A DNA stretch of 64,000 nt from Lactobacillus agrestimuris (GTDB lineage Bacteria; Bacillota; Bacilli; Lactobacillales; Lactobacillaceae): positions 40,323 to 104,322 of the forward strand of contig NZ_CALPCQ010000003.1 of assembly GCF_943193025.1 (NCBI RefSeq), given 5' to 3'. Positions within the stretch are counted from its first letter, which is position 1; every line of letters starts with the position of its first letter. Of the stretch, positions 44,530-53,241 are shown in pieces. A program made the position numbers and the translations under genes. The notes under the pieces are model-generated. The model was not told the origin of the DNA. It did no database searches and was given only the letters and a program-made list of their open reading frames with translations.

Positions 44530-45825
44530 ATGTTAGAACGTTATACTCGCCCAGAAATGGGCAAAATTTGGTCCTTACAAAATAAATACCAGGCATGGCT
44601 TGATGTAGAAGTTGCTGCTACTAATGCTTGGGCAGAACTTGGCGAAGTGCCAAAAGAAGATGCCGAAAAGATTGCTAAAAATGCATCATTTACTGTTGAA
44701 CGTGTTTCAGAACTTGAAGCTATCACTCACCATGATGTGGTTGCTTTCACCCGTACTGTTTCTGAAAGTTTAGGCGATGAAAAGAAGTGGGTTCACTTCG
44801 GACTTACTTCTACTGATGTAGTTGATACTGCACAAGGTTATATCTTGAAGCAGGCTGATGAAATTATTCGTAAAGATTTAGCAGCTTTGAAAGAAACCAT
44901 TGCTGAAAAGGCTAAGAAGTACAAGTACACTGTTGAAATGGGTCGTACTCACGGCGTTCAAGCAGAACCTACTACTTTTGGTTTGAAGCTTGCTCGTTGG
45001 TACGCTGAAATTAACCGTGACATTGAAAGATTTGAACACGCAGCGGCAGGTGTTGAATCAGGTAAGATTTCAGGTGCGGTTGGTACTTTTGCTAATGTCC
45101 CACTTGAAGTTGAAGCAAGTGTAATGAAGCAACTTGGTCTTAACCAGCAACCAATTACGAGTCAAGTTTTACCACGCGATCTGCACGCCGAATATATTGC
45201 TACAATCGCATTAATCGCAACAAGTATTGAAAACTGGGCAACTGAAATTCGTGGCCTTCAAAGAAGTGAAATTCATGAAGTTGAAGAACATTTCCGTAAA
45301 GGTCAAAAGGGTTCTTCTGCAATGCCTCACAAGCACAATCCAATTGGTTCAGAAAATCTTTGTGGTATGGCGCGTGTACTTCGCGGTCAAATTGTGACCG
45401 CATATGAAGATGTAAGTTTATGGCATGAGCGTGATATTTCTCACTCAAGTGCTGAACGTGTGATTTTACCGGATTCGACTATTGGGATTGATTACATGCT
45501 TAATCGTTTCAACCGCATCTTGACTAACCTCGATGTGTTCCCAGAAACCATGCTTAAGAACATGGACCGTACATACGGCTTGATCTATTCACAAAGATTG
45601 CTTCTTAAGTTGATCGATGAAGCCGGTCTTTCTCGTGAAAAAGCTTATGATATGGTACAAAAATACGCTAACAAGGCTTGGGATGAACAAACTTCATTTA
45701 GAAAGTTGATTGAAAACAGTGAAGTTATGGACTACCTTTCTGAAGATGATTTGAATGATGCTTTTGATTATCATTACCATTTGCGTCATGTGGATGAAAT
45801 CTTTAAGAATTGTGGCTTAGATTAA
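44530..45825 (+). CDS. purB: adenylosuccinate lyase
   Basis: A 431-residue fumarase/aspartase-superfamily lyase that releases fumarate from adenylosuccinate and SAICAR. The superfamily signature is GSSAMPHKHNP; TSTDVVDTA and MGRTHGVQAEPTT supply other active-site parts. ATG 44530 is used, 2 nt after the purA stop; a TTG at 44515 would overlap purA. Together with purA it completes IMP to AMP. Confidence 0.97.
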   Translation: MLERYTRPEMGKIWSLQNKYQAWLDVEVAATNAWAELGEVPKEDAEKIAKNASFTVERVSELEAITHHDVVAFTRTVSESLGDEKKWVHFGLTSTDVVDTAQGYILKQADEIIRKDLAALKETIAEKAKKYKYTVEMGRTHGVQAEPTTFGLKLARWYAEINRDIERFEHAAAGVESGKISGAVGTFANVPLEVEASVMKQLGLNQQPITSQVLPRDLHAEYIATIALIATSIENWATEIRGLQRSEIHEVEEHFRKGQKGSSAMPHKHNPIGSENLCGMARVLRGQIVTAYEDVSLWHERDISHSSAERVILPDSTIGIDYMLNRFNRILTNLDVFPETMLKNMDRTYGLIYSQRLLLKLIDEAGLSREKAYDMVQKYANKAWDEQTSFRKLIENSEVMDYLSEDDLNDAFDYHYHLRHVDEIFKNCGLD

Positions 45826-45837
45826 TAAGATAAGAAA

Positions 45838-45863
45838 GATCCTGATAGGGATCTTTTTTTGTT
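45838..45863 (+). terminator. purAB terminator
   Basis: AAAGATCC / GGGATCTTT stem followed by T7. Confidence 0.8.
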
Positions 45864-45901
45864 ATAGTTAATGATAATAATTGGATGGAAGTGAAATAAG
45901 T

Positions 45902-46111
45902 ATGAAGATTGGAGAAGCACTGAAAAAGCAGCGAAATCGTTTGGGTTTAACGCAAGATGAGATGATTCAAGGAATAATTACTAAAGGTCATTATTCTAAA
46001 ATCGAACGCGGATTGGAAGGTATTTCCGCAGATAGTTTATTTGAAATATTGTTTGCCCATAATATTGATGTGGATGCCTTTATACAGAATTACTTCCTAA
46101 AAATTTTATGA
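45902..46111 (+). CDS. stand-alone XRE/Rgg-like helix-turn-helix protein, possibly truncated
   Basis: A 69-residue protein that is nearly only a DNA-binding domain: MKIGEALKKQRNRLGLTQDEM then ITKGHYSKIERGLEGISADSLFEIL. The same layout (GEALK..R..LGLTQ.EMA.GI....YSK.E.G..) starts the three 270-residue Rgg-like regulators at 54-57 kb, so this looks like an Rgg-type regulator that lost or never had its TPR half; two stop codons in a row end it. It precedes the peptide/ABC operon and may regulate it. Start ATG has a weak GGAAGTG site. Confidence 0.6.
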   Translation: MKIGEALKKQRNRLGLTQDEMIQGIITKGHYSKIERGLEGISADSLFEILFAHNIDVDAFIQNYFLKIL

Positions 46112-46413
46112 TAAGTAAACACCTTATATTTTTATTGGAGTTCAAAGAATGATAGACATAATGATCGAAATATCAATCAAATTCATAAAAATCAGTTAAG
46201 CGCTATTGAAATCTTTCATTAAGTAAAAATAACTTTTAAAAAAAAATATTATAAAAAGTATTTGTATGGAGTATTTTTAGTGGTAATAACATTCACTGAT
46301 TTTTGATATTTTGTATAACATGAGTAAAAAATTAATAAATTATAAAAAATATATTGACTTATTTAACTTTAAATAATAAAATTAAATAAAAATAAAAGTA
46401 AGGAGGGGATAAT
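46112..46413 (+). promoter_or_regulatory. AT-rich region with promoter of peptide operon
   Basis: About 300 very AT-rich bases. A good promoter TTGACT (46354-46359), 17 nt, TAAAAT (46377-46382) lies 32 nt before the peptide start. The first part, in frame with the HTH gene past its stops, stays open for about 38 codons (WSSKNDRHNDRNINQIHK), possibly eroded coding sequence. Confidence 0.5.
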
Positions 46414-46509
46414 ATGTCTTTAGAAAAGATTATTGATGAAGCAACTTCAAAAATGGAAGATGCTCAAGTTATGCTTGTAGGACCAATGCAAGGATGGAAT
46501 CACGGTTAG
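46414..46509 (+). CDS. 31-residue peptide, candidate secreted or signalling peptide precursor
   Basis: A very strong AGGAGGGG site 6 nt before ATG drives a 31-residue peptide beginning MSLEKIIDEATSKMEDAQ and ending LVGPMQGWNHG. The N-terminal 20 residues form an acidic amphipathic helix like a RiPP-type leader; the C-terminal eight (PMQGWNHG) are glycine/aromatic rich and could be the active part. No signal peptide and no double-glycine site. It is the first gene of an operon with a 379-residue helical-repeat protein and an ABC exporter. Family not recognised; bacteriocin, pheromone or modified peptide are all possible. Confidence 0.65.
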   Translation: MSLEKIIDEATSKMEDAQVMLVGPMQGWNHG

Positions 46510-46534
46510 TGATGTCTTAAGCTTAGGAGAGAAA

Positions 46535-47674
46535 ATGTATTTAAAAGAATTTATTAATGCGATTTTATCAATTCAAGATATTAACAAAAAATTAGATTCA
46601 ACTTTTCTCGAACGGCTTACTATATCACAGAGTTTATTAGAAGGGATTTCTACAGAGAACAGATCTTCTGGAAGTCCCTTCTTTTTAAATGATTTAGGTG
46701 TTAGATATATAGTAAGTGCAAGAGAATATACGGAATGGAATATTAAAAAGTTAAACTTAGAACTTCCTACTTCTGATGAACTGAGATCGGATATGATCAA
46801 TGCAGATATAAAATTACTTCCATACATTATGGATGCATGTGCGCTAATTACAGGAGATATTGATACAATATTTGATGTAGTATGCAAGCGAAAGAATGAA
46901 ATCTTAAATTTTGGATCTTATACAGCAGAAATTTATAGTGGTACAGTGTGTGCCAGCAAAGGATCAAAATTGTCATATGATTTCTTTTTACAGGCAATTA
47001 GCAGAGCAAATTCTGAAAAAGATATAAATCATGTAATAACCGGCTATCATCGATTAATAATTACTAAATTGAAAAGATTTACTGAATTTTCAGATGCACA
47101 AAGATTATTGAATATTCTGTTAACAGAGCAAATTCCTAAATCTAAAGATAAAGAGATGTACATGGCTTTATATGATAATATGTTGGGATTAGCAATTGTT
47201 ATGGAACAAAGTGATTTTTCTTGGATATCTGCTAAAACTATGTTAATTAATGCAACCGATCGCATACAGAATTATTTGACTTTTTGTACCGATGATACAA
47301 TGAGAAGTCAAGCTGAAAGATATAAGGGACAAGTCGCTATTAATCTTGTTCAATTAGAAATTCAGAAAAATAACCTTAAATCTACTAACACTATTGCAAT
47401 AAAAAATTTAAATCATGTTAAAAAATATTCTAAAGGATATATTGCTGAAGCATATAGTACATTAGCCTATACACAATTTTTGTTAAAAGATTATAAAAAT
47501 GCTGTAATTACTTCTAAGCAGTCAGTTAACGAACACATAAAAATTGGAAATTATGATGGTGTTAAAGCATCTAGGGAAATGTTAATTGGAAATTATATGA
47601 AACTTGGAATGAAAAAAGAGGCTGCTAAAGAGGCTCAATTAATTTTAGACAAATCATTTAAATTAGAATCATAA
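46535..47674 (+). CDS. 379-residue helical-repeat (TPR-like) protein
   Basis: A soluble, all-helical protein with no recognised enzyme motif. The C-terminal third has TPR-like spacing (YIAEAYSTLAYTQFLLKDYKNAVITSKQSV and SREMLIGNYMKLGMKKEAAKEAQLIL). Length and fold impression recall Rap phosphatase-type or Rgg-type TPR peptide receptors lacking the HTH, but homology cannot be claimed from reading alone. AGGAGAG site; 25 nt after the peptide gene and 11 nt before the ABC ATPase, so co-transcribed. May bind the 31-residue peptide, help mature it, or deliver it to the exporter. Confidence 0.65.
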   Translation: MYLKEFINAILSIQDINKKLDSTFLERLTISQSLLEGISTENRSSGSPFFLNDLGVRYIVSAREYTEWNIKKLNLELPTSDELRSDMINADIKLLPYIMDACALITGDIDTIFDVVCKRKNEILNFGSYTAEIYSGTVCASKGSKLSYDFFLQAISRANSEKDINHVITGYHRLIITKLKRFTEFSDAQRLLNILLTEQIPKSKDKEMYMALYDNMLGLAIVMEQSDFSWISAKTMLINATDRIQNYLTFCTDDTMRSQAERYKGQVAINLVQLEIQKNNLKSTNTIAIKNLNHVKKYSKGYIAEAYSTLAYTQFLLKDYKNAVITSKQSVNEHIKIGNYDGVKASREMLIGNYMKLGMKKEAAKEAQLILDKSFKLES

Positions 47675-47685
47675 GAGAGGTATTA

Positions 47686-48447
47686 ATGACAGAATATCTA
47701 TCTATTAAAAATTTAAGAAAAGTATATAACGATAATGGTAAAGAATTTGTCGCTCTTGATGACATATCATTCGATATTAAACAGGGAGAAATAGTTGCAT
47801 TGCTAGGTCCAAATGGTGCAGGGAAAACAACTATTGTATCGATTATCGGAGGTTACTTATTACCAACATCAGGTTCAGTTATTGTTGATGGTCAAGACAT
47901 TATTAAAAGTCGTTCTCGTGATAATATCGGGGTTTCATTTGGTGGAGATTTAGGCTTTTATGGTCGAGCAACAGCAAAACAGAATCTGTCCTTTTTTGCC
48001 GATTTGGCAAAGATTCCATATCGTAAACAAAAAAAGGAGATTGAACGAGTCCTTGATTTAGTTAACTTAACTTCTGACATGAATAAAAAAGTACAATTCT
48101 TTTCAAAAGGGATGAAACAAAGAATGCATATTGCACGTGCATTGTTAGGTAATCCAAAACTAATATTATTGGACGAACCAACTGATGGCCTAGATGTTGA
48201 AATTGCGACAAATATTCGAAAAGTTGTTAAAAATTTAGCTCAAAATAATATTAGTATTTTGCTAACTAGTCATATGATGTCAGAAGTTGAGGCATTAGCA
48301 AATCAAATAATTTTACTTGGTGCAGGTAAAATTCATGCTAAAGGAACTGTTGAGGAAATTATTGAAATGTCCAATGTTAAACGAATAGATCGTCCAGCGA
48401 CTTTAGAAGAGTCATATCTAGCCTTGGCACCAAAATTACGGAGATAA
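47686..48447 (+). CDS. ABC transporter ATP-binding protein (ABC-2 exporter type)
   Basis: A 253-residue ATPase with Walker A GPNGAGKTT, Walker B LILLDEPTDGLD and H-loop LLTSHMMSEVE. The signature is FSKGMKQRM instead of LSGGQ, common in DrrA-like exporters of drugs, lipids or peptides. It pairs with the two permease genes directly behind it. AGAGAGG site. Confidence 0.88.
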   Translation: MTEYLSIKNLRKVYNDNGKEFVALDDISFDIKQGEIVALLGPNGAGKTTIVSIIGGYLLPTSGSVIVDGQDIIKSRSRDNIGVSFGGDLGFYGRATAKQNLSFFADLAKIPYRKQKKEIERVLDLVNLTSDMNKKVQFFSKGMKQRMHIARALLGNPKLILLDEPTDGLDVEIATNIRKVVKNLAQNNISILLTSHMMSEVEALANQIILLGAGKIHAKGTVEEIIEMSNVKRIDRPATLEESYLALAPKLRR

Positions 48448-48450
48448 TTA

Positions 48451-49185
48451 ATGAGATTTTTAAGATTATTTTGGTTCCAATTTAAACTATATGTATCAAA
48501 TCAATATTTTTTCTGGCTGACTATCACAAGTACTGTAAGTATTTTTATCTTACAGTACACGATCGCATATGCTAATCATGGTTTAAATGATCCGATGGTA
48601 TGGATACGGAGCGCAGTTTTTGGATTATGGGCGTCTTGTACTACTGCAGCAGGAAGTATTGGTTATCAAAGATTTCAAGGAACTTTGCCATACATTATAA
48701 ATACTCGATATGATGAACGTGGATCTTTAGTAGCATTGTTATTACCGGCATCAAGCTATGGGCTTTTAGCTTTTCCGCTCGCATTTGGTTTAGCGAAAGT
48801 GTTCTCGGTTTCAATTGGAAAAATTGATTTTAAGTTTATACTAATGGTCATTTTACTTTGGGTAGCTGCAGCCACAATGGATATTTTGATTGCTGCCTTT
48901 TTTACTCTAACGCCTAATGCACTGGTTTATGAAGCACTGATTAATATTCCAATCTTGTTGTTAGCAGGGGTATTTGGTAATGAAAAATTTTCGCTACCGT
49001 TAATGAACATCTCACAGTATTTTCTACCGTTAACAATGCCGATTAAGGTATTACTTTATCCGAATACTTCAATTAACATTCTTGCATATGTTGTTAGCTT
49101 AATATTATGGATTTTATTAATTCTGATTGCGGTGACAAGGATTAATGATTTAGCTAGAAAGAAAGGAAGTTTAAAGATAATCTGA
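48451..49185 (+). CDS. ABC-2 type permease, first
   Basis: A 244-residue membrane protein with six predicted helices; MRFLRLFWFQFKLYVSNQYFF at the start is typical of ABC-2 permeases. Begins 3 nt after the ATPase and its stop overlaps the next permease start by one base (TGATG), so the two are made in equal amounts, probably as a heterodimer exporting the 31-residue peptide or giving self-protection. Confidence 0.8.
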   Translation: MRFLRLFWFQFKLYVSNQYFFWLTITSTVSIFILQYTIAYANHGLNDPMVWIRSAVFGLWASCTTAAGSIGYQRFQGTLPYIINTRYDERGSLVALLLPASSYGLLAFPLAFGLAKVFSVSIGKIDFKFILMVILLWVAAATMDILIAAFFTLTPNALVYEALINIPILLLAGVFGNEKFSLPLMNISQYFLPLTMPIKVLLYPNTSINILAYVVSLILWILLILIAVTRINDLARKKGSLKII

Positions 49186-49901
49186 TGGCGACACAATTTT
49201 CTTCACTTTCATTTTTGGCTAATTGGAAAACTAGATTTGTGTATTTTTTACTTTTACCAATTATTAATTTGTTACTATTAGTTTTAATAGATTTACAATA
49301 CACTAATCGATTTAATTGGTACGTGGCTGCAGCTTCTGTAGTAATTGATAGTGCTGCTTTGTCGGTACAGTCGATGTCACAATTGTTAATTACAGATGCA
49401 AATTTAGGCATAGATATTGAATTAATTGCTAAAAGGCCATATAGCTTTTATTATTGGAAAACTAAAACATTAACTTCGCTGATTGCAGGAATACTTTTAG
49501 GTATTATTAATTTAATATTATTACTTGCGGTGGGATTACCTTTTGATCTATTTTTAAGATGTTTATTAATGTTACCACTGGCGTGTATATATGGATGTGT
49601 ACTAGGATTTACTAGTTGGGGAATGTCATGGCAGATGAAAAATCCGTACTATTTTTCAAATTGGTTAATTTCTATTATTACAATTGTATCCGGAGTGCTG
49701 GTACTTGTTTCTGATTATCCTGAATGGTTAAAAGTGATTAGCTATATATTTCCATTTTATGAGTTGGTTAATTTTATAAAATTAAAGAGCAGTAATTTAG
49801 AACTCAGTTTTCTAATAACACTAGGCTGGCTAATAATTGGTATTATTTGTTATGTAGGTCAAATAAAATCAGTTTTGAATAAAAAGATCCACCAATATTA
49901 A
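49185..49901 (+). CDS. ABC-2 type permease, second
   Basis: A 238-residue, six-helix membrane protein, the second membrane half of the exporter. It lacks clear sequence identity with its partner but has the same size and hydrophobic profile. Last gene of the operon; a terminator follows 10 nt later. Confidence 0.75.
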   Translation: MATQFSSLSFLANWKTRFVYFLLLPIINLLLLVLIDLQYTNRFNWYVAAASVVIDSAALSVQSMSQLLITDANLGIDIELIAKRPYSFYYWKTKTLTSLIAGILLGIINLILLLAVGLPFDLFLRCLLMLPLACIYGCVLGFTSWGMSWQMKNPYYFSNWLISIITIVSGVLVLVSDYPEWLKVISYIFPFYELVNFIKLKSSNLELSFLITLGWLIIGIICYVGQIKSVLNKKIHQY

Positions 49902-49911
49902 TAAGATAAGA

Positions 49912-49941
49912 AAAAACTAGGCAATTTACCTAGTTTTTTGT
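49912..49941. terminator. bidirectional terminator, peptide/ABC operon and mgtC
   Basis: AAAAAACTAGG / CCTAGTTTTTT stem, loop CAATTTA. Confidence 0.85.
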
Positions 49942-49960
49942 TTAGTGATAAAAATAATTT

Positions 49961-50662
49961 TTACATTCCTCCACGATTATGAAGAACGCGATGAATATCT
50001 TGATTCTTTTCAAGTGACATAATAATGTCATTTTCATCTTTACGATTTTTTATTACACCATCTACATTAATCAGAATATGGTCAGATGAAACATCTAAGA
50101 TCTTCATACTAATTTGTTCAACTTCGTTTTCTTCTAAATCTTTCTTTACATCTTGAAGAATATTTGGCGTGTTATTGGCATCAATATTCGCATTAAAACG
50201 AACATGTAAAATGATGAAATTAATAAAGGAATCGTCGTGGAAAAGAATTTGAATTAAGAAAAGTAAAACTGTACAGATGATACCAATAAAGTACATTCCG
50301 GCACCAATTGCCATACCAATAGCGGCAGTTGCCCAAACACCGGCGGCTGTAGTTAATCCAGAGACTTGTTCCTTACGAACTAAAATTGTACCAGCACCAA
50401 TAAAGGAAATACCAGTAACGATTTGAGCAGCAATTCTTGATGGATCAAGTGCGACATTATGTAGGTTTAAAATATCAAAGAAACCATATTTGGAAACTAA
50501 CATAAATAAAGCAGCAGCTACAGCAACTACCATGTGGGTACGCATCCCAGCACTTTTACGTTGCGTAGCTCTTTCATAACCGATTGCACCACCACAAAGG
50601 GCTGCAATTAAAAGACGACAGAACCAATCTATTTCAGTTGAAAATGAAGTAAATACAGACAT
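49961..50662 (-). CDS. MgtC/SapB-family membrane protein
   Basis: A 233-residue protein with four to five N-terminal helices and a soluble C-terminal domain of about 80 residues with ACT-like character. The N-terminal block AALCGGAIGYERATQRKSAGMRTHM and the GAGTILVRKEQVSGLTTAAGVWATAAIG motif define MgtC. Linked to magnesium limitation and intracellular survival in pathogens; in lactobacilli the role is unclear. GGAGAA site before ATG. Confidence 0.9.
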   Translation of the reverse strand: MSVFTSFSTEIDWFCRLLIAALCGGAIGYERATQRKSAGMRTHMVVAVAAALFMLVSKYGFFDILNLHNVALDPSRIAAQIVTGISFIGAGTILVRKEQVSGLTTAAGVWATAAIGMAIGAGMYFIGIICTVLLFLIQILFHDDSFINFIILHVRFNANIDANNTPNILQDVKKDLEENEVEQISMKILDVSSDHILINVDGVIKNRKDENDIIMSLEKNQDIHRVLHNRGGM

Positions 50663-50764
50663 AAATTCTCCTTTTTTATACTGTGTTTTATTGTAGACCT
50701 TTTTTTAATATTAATATAGGAGTTTTAGAGTCTTTTAGCTATTAAAAAAAACTTTATCATTTTA

Positions 50765-50805
50765 GATAACAGTGTTATCATAATAATAAAGGTAACACTG
50801 TTATC
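50765..50805. promoter_or_regulatory. two tandem TetR operators
   Basis: GATAACAGTGTTATC (50765-50779, perfect dyad) and GGTAACACTGTTATC (50791-50805), centres 26 bp apart, directly before the ribosome binding site. The -10 lies between them, so the regulator probably represses itself and the operon. Confidence 0.8.
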
Positions 50806-50819
50806 GGAGGAAAATGAAA

Positions 50820-51359
50820 ATGAAAACGGAAGATAAAATAATTCAACAAACTATTGCAGTAATAGATGATGAGGGTTATAAAACTTTATCATTGAGAAAA
50901 TTAACCAAGTCATTAAATTTAACTACTGGAGCTTTTTACAAACATTTTTTAAGTAAAGAAGATCTATTTCAACAAACTGCTCAACAATTATCTAAAGATT
51001 TTATTCAATCAGTAAATTTGAATGATACAGATTCGGCAGAGACGCAACTTTTACAAATTGCAGATAAGTTTTGTAGAGAAATTAAACTTCATCCGCAAAG
51101 AATGGATTTTTTATTTTTTAATCCAGCAATTAATTTTGTTTATTCGAATCAAGGAACTTCGCAGTTTCAATTTTTAGAAAAAGTTAAGTCACTTATTAAA
51201 GAAATAGATCCATCTCGTGAGCAAGAACTATTTCTTCAGATATGGTCATTTATTCAAGGTTATGCTTATTTAATAAATAATAATGTTACTAACTATGATG
51301 CTAATTTAGTAAAAAGAACATTAAAAGAATTTGTGGGAAGAGGTAATTCGAATGAGTAA
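50820..51359 (+). CDS. TetR-family transcriptional regulator
   Basis: A 179-residue repressor. The N-terminal HTH reads TIAVIDDEGYKTLSLRKLTKSLNLTTGAFYKHFLSKEDLF; the C-terminal ligand domain resembles the TetR_C group. I prefer ATG 50820, 9 nt after GGAGG, over ATG 50814 which is too close. Two strong dyads sit upstream, indicating autorepression. It overlaps the flavodoxin-fold gene by 8 nt, so they share an mRNA. Confidence 0.9.
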   Translation: MKTEDKIIQQTIAVIDDEGYKTLSLRKLTKSLNLTTGAFYKHFLSKEDLFQQTAQQLSKDFIQSVNLNDTDSAETQLLQIADKFCREIKLHPQRMDFLFFNPAINFVYSNQGTSQFQFLEKVKSLIKEIDPSREQELFLQIWSFIQGYAYLINNNVTNYDANLVKRTLKEFVGRGNSNE

Positions 51360-51939
51360 CTATTTAATTGTTTATTGTCATCCATATGATAAAAGTTTTA
51401 ACCATGCAATTTTAGAAACTATAGTAAATAACCTAAACCGTCATCATCAAAAATTTAAAATAATTGACTTATATAAAGAAAATTTTGATCCTGTATATAG
51501 CGCACAGGAATTAAAGTTATATCATGCTGGTGAAACAGTAGATCCTCAAGTTACGAGATATTTAACGCTCTTTCGTCAAGCCACAGGAGTAATTTTTGTT
51601 ACGCCGCTTTGGTGGAATTCTATTCCTGGGATGTTAAAAGGGTTTATTGATAAAGTAATGAAAGAGGGGAAGGGCTTATCTCATACGGTTACAAAAACTG
51701 GTATTTATGGTGAATTGACCAATATTAAACATACTTATGTCTTTACGACTTCTACTTCTCCTACATTTTATGTGCGTCTATTTTTAGGTAATGGGATAAA
51801 GAAAATATTTATTGATAAAACGCTAAAACAATTAGGAATGAAGGATAGGCATTGGTATAATTTCGGAGGTATTAGTAATTCTAAATTAGTGCGTCGAGAA
51901 AAGTATTTATCTAAAATTAAGCAGATGAATTTTAAGTAA
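51352..51939 (+). CDS. NAD(P)H oxidoreductase, flavodoxin-like fold (MdaB/KefG type)
   Basis: A 195-residue quinone-reductase-like protein: YLIVYCHPYDKSFNHAIL at the N-terminus, FVTPLWWNSIPGMLKGFIDKV near residue 85-105 binding FMN/quinone. Probably a two-electron NAD(P)H:quinone or nitro reductase. GAGGT site; coupled to the TetR gene, so induced when the repressor binds its ligand. Confidence 0.85.
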   Translation: MSNYLIVYCHPYDKSFNHAILETIVNNLNRHHQKFKIIDLYKENFDPVYSAQELKLYHAGETVDPQVTRYLTLFRQATGVIFVTPLWWNSIPGMLKGFIDKVMKEGKGLSHTVTKTGIYGELTNIKHTYVFTTSTSPTFYVRLFLGNGIKKIFIDKTLKQLGMKDRHWYNFGGISNSKLVRREKYLSKIKQMNFK

Positions 51940-51940
51940 A

Positions 51941-52147
51941 GATGGCACTCTTACAGTTGGGCTTGTAACTAAAAATCTACAACATGTTGCTCCTCTTTTA
52001 GAACAAAACGGGATTAAGCATGGAAAAAATACCTTTCAAATTGTGTTTACTGATAAAATTTCATATGGTTTACTTAATCAGATAATTGAGTATGTTATTG
52101 ATGATAAAAAAGAGATAACGACTTTTTTGGATAGGCGATTAGAGTAA
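51941..52147 (+). pseudogene. 3' fragment of a DUF1801-like gene
   Basis: A 68-codon frame with no start codon or ribosome binding site directly after the oxidoreductase stop. Its end, GIKHGKNTFQIVFTDKISYGLLNQIIEYVIDDK, resembles the C-terminus of DUF1801/YdhG proteins (GYK.GKGT.QFPLDKPIPYDLI.KIV). A truncated relic of a gene that once lay here. Confidence 0.5.
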
Positions 52148-52164
52148 AGTAGGAGGATTTTATA

Positions 52165-53121
52165 ATGAAAGCTGTCGTAATTCATGAAGCAGGTGGTCCT
52201 GAAAAATTAATTTATGAAGAAGTACCTACACCAACTATCAAACCAGGATGGTCTTTAGTTAAAATAAAGGGATTTGGAATTAATCATTCAGAAATTTTTA
52301 CTCGTAAAGGTTTGTCACCAACAGTAAAATTTCCTCGAATTTTAGGAATTGAATGTGTAGGAGTAATTGCAGAAACTACTGATTCTCAGCGACTACCAGT
52401 AGGACAAAAGGTAATCTCTATCATGGGAGAAATGGGACGAGATTTTGATGGTTCTTATGCAGAGTATGCACTATTACCAAATAAGCAAATCTATCCAATA
52501 AATACGACTTTAGATTGGGCTAGTTTAGCTGCGGTACCTGAGACATACTACACGGCTTTTGGTTCTTTACTTAATTTAAGAATAAAACCTGATGATAGTA
52601 TTCTTGTGCGTGGTGGCACTAGTGGAGTAGGAATTGCGTTTACCAAATTAATTAAGGCACAATATCCACAAATTAAAGTTGCTGGAACATCACGTAGTCT
52701 AGCTAAAGCCGAAGAGATGAAAAAGGTTGGCTATGAAGAAGTTGTAGTAGATAAAGATGGAGAACTCCAAACTCCTAAAAAGTTTGATAAAATTCTAGAA
52801 TTAATTGGCCCTAAAACTGTTAAAGATAGTTTTAAACATACTAATGAAGGCGGAATAGTTTGTTCAACTGGAGAACTTGGAAATGAATGGTATCTAAATC
52901 AATTCGATCCAATTATGGATATAGCACCAAATGGCTATTTAACAAGTTTTTACTCTGATAATGTTGATCAAAGTAAAATTGATGCAATGCTTGCTTATAT
53001 AGAAAAATATCATGTTGATGTAAAACCGGAAAAAGTCTTTGATCTTGCTCATGTAACTGATGCTCATCGTTATTTAGAAGGTAAAAATAGTTTTGGCAAA
53101 GTAGTGGTAGTGGAAGATTAA
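52165..53121 (+). CDS. zinc-independent alcohol dehydrogenase/quinone oxidoreductase (MDR)
   Basis: A 318-residue MDR-superfamily protein. The catalytic-domain start MKAVVIHEAGGPEKLIYEEVP and ILGIECVGV lack the zinc-binding GHE and Cys residues, and the Rossmann motif is RGGTSGVGIAF (about residues 150-160), so it is a quinone reductase (QorA-like). Uses NADPH. AGGAGG site. Likely part of the TetR-controlled redox group despite the pseudogene between. Confidence 0.88.
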   Translation: MKAVVIHEAGGPEKLIYEEVPTPTIKPGWSLVKIKGFGINHSEIFTRKGLSPTVKFPRILGIECVGVIAETTDSQRLPVGQKVISIMGEMGRDFDGSYAEYALLPNKQIYPINTTLDWASLAAVPETYYTAFGSLLNLRIKPDDSILVRGGTSGVGIAFTKLIKAQYPQIKVAGTSRSLAKAEEMKKVGYEEVVVDKDGELQTPKKFDKILELIGPKTVKDSFKHTNEGGIVCSTGELGNEWYLNQFDPIMDIAPNGYLTSFYSDNVDQSKIDAMLAYIEKYHVDVKPEKVFDLAHVTDAHRYLEGKNSFGKVVVVED

Positions 53122-53144
53122 GAAAGCGTTCTGAAAAGTTGTAT

Positions 53145-53189
53145 TGAACTGTAAAAATTAGACACTTTTACGACTTTATTATGTTTAAT
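53145..53189 (+). mobile_element. degenerate solo IS end
   Basis: TGAACTGTAAAAATTAGACACTTTTACGA... aligns with the IS end at 63929 with several substitutions, up to ATGTTTAAT, the former transposase start. A decayed relic 23 nt after the oxidoreductase stop. Confidence 0.55.
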
Positions 53190-53197
53190 GTAGAAAA

Positions 53198-53238
53198 AGA
53201 CCTAACTCCGATGAAATACCGGAATCAGGCCTTTTTCA
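53198..53238. terminator. bidirectional terminator between MDR gene and aldo/keto reductase
   Basis: AAAGACCTAACTCCG / CGGAATCAGGCCTTT stem with T5. Confidence 0.8.
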
Positions 53239-53241
53239 TTT

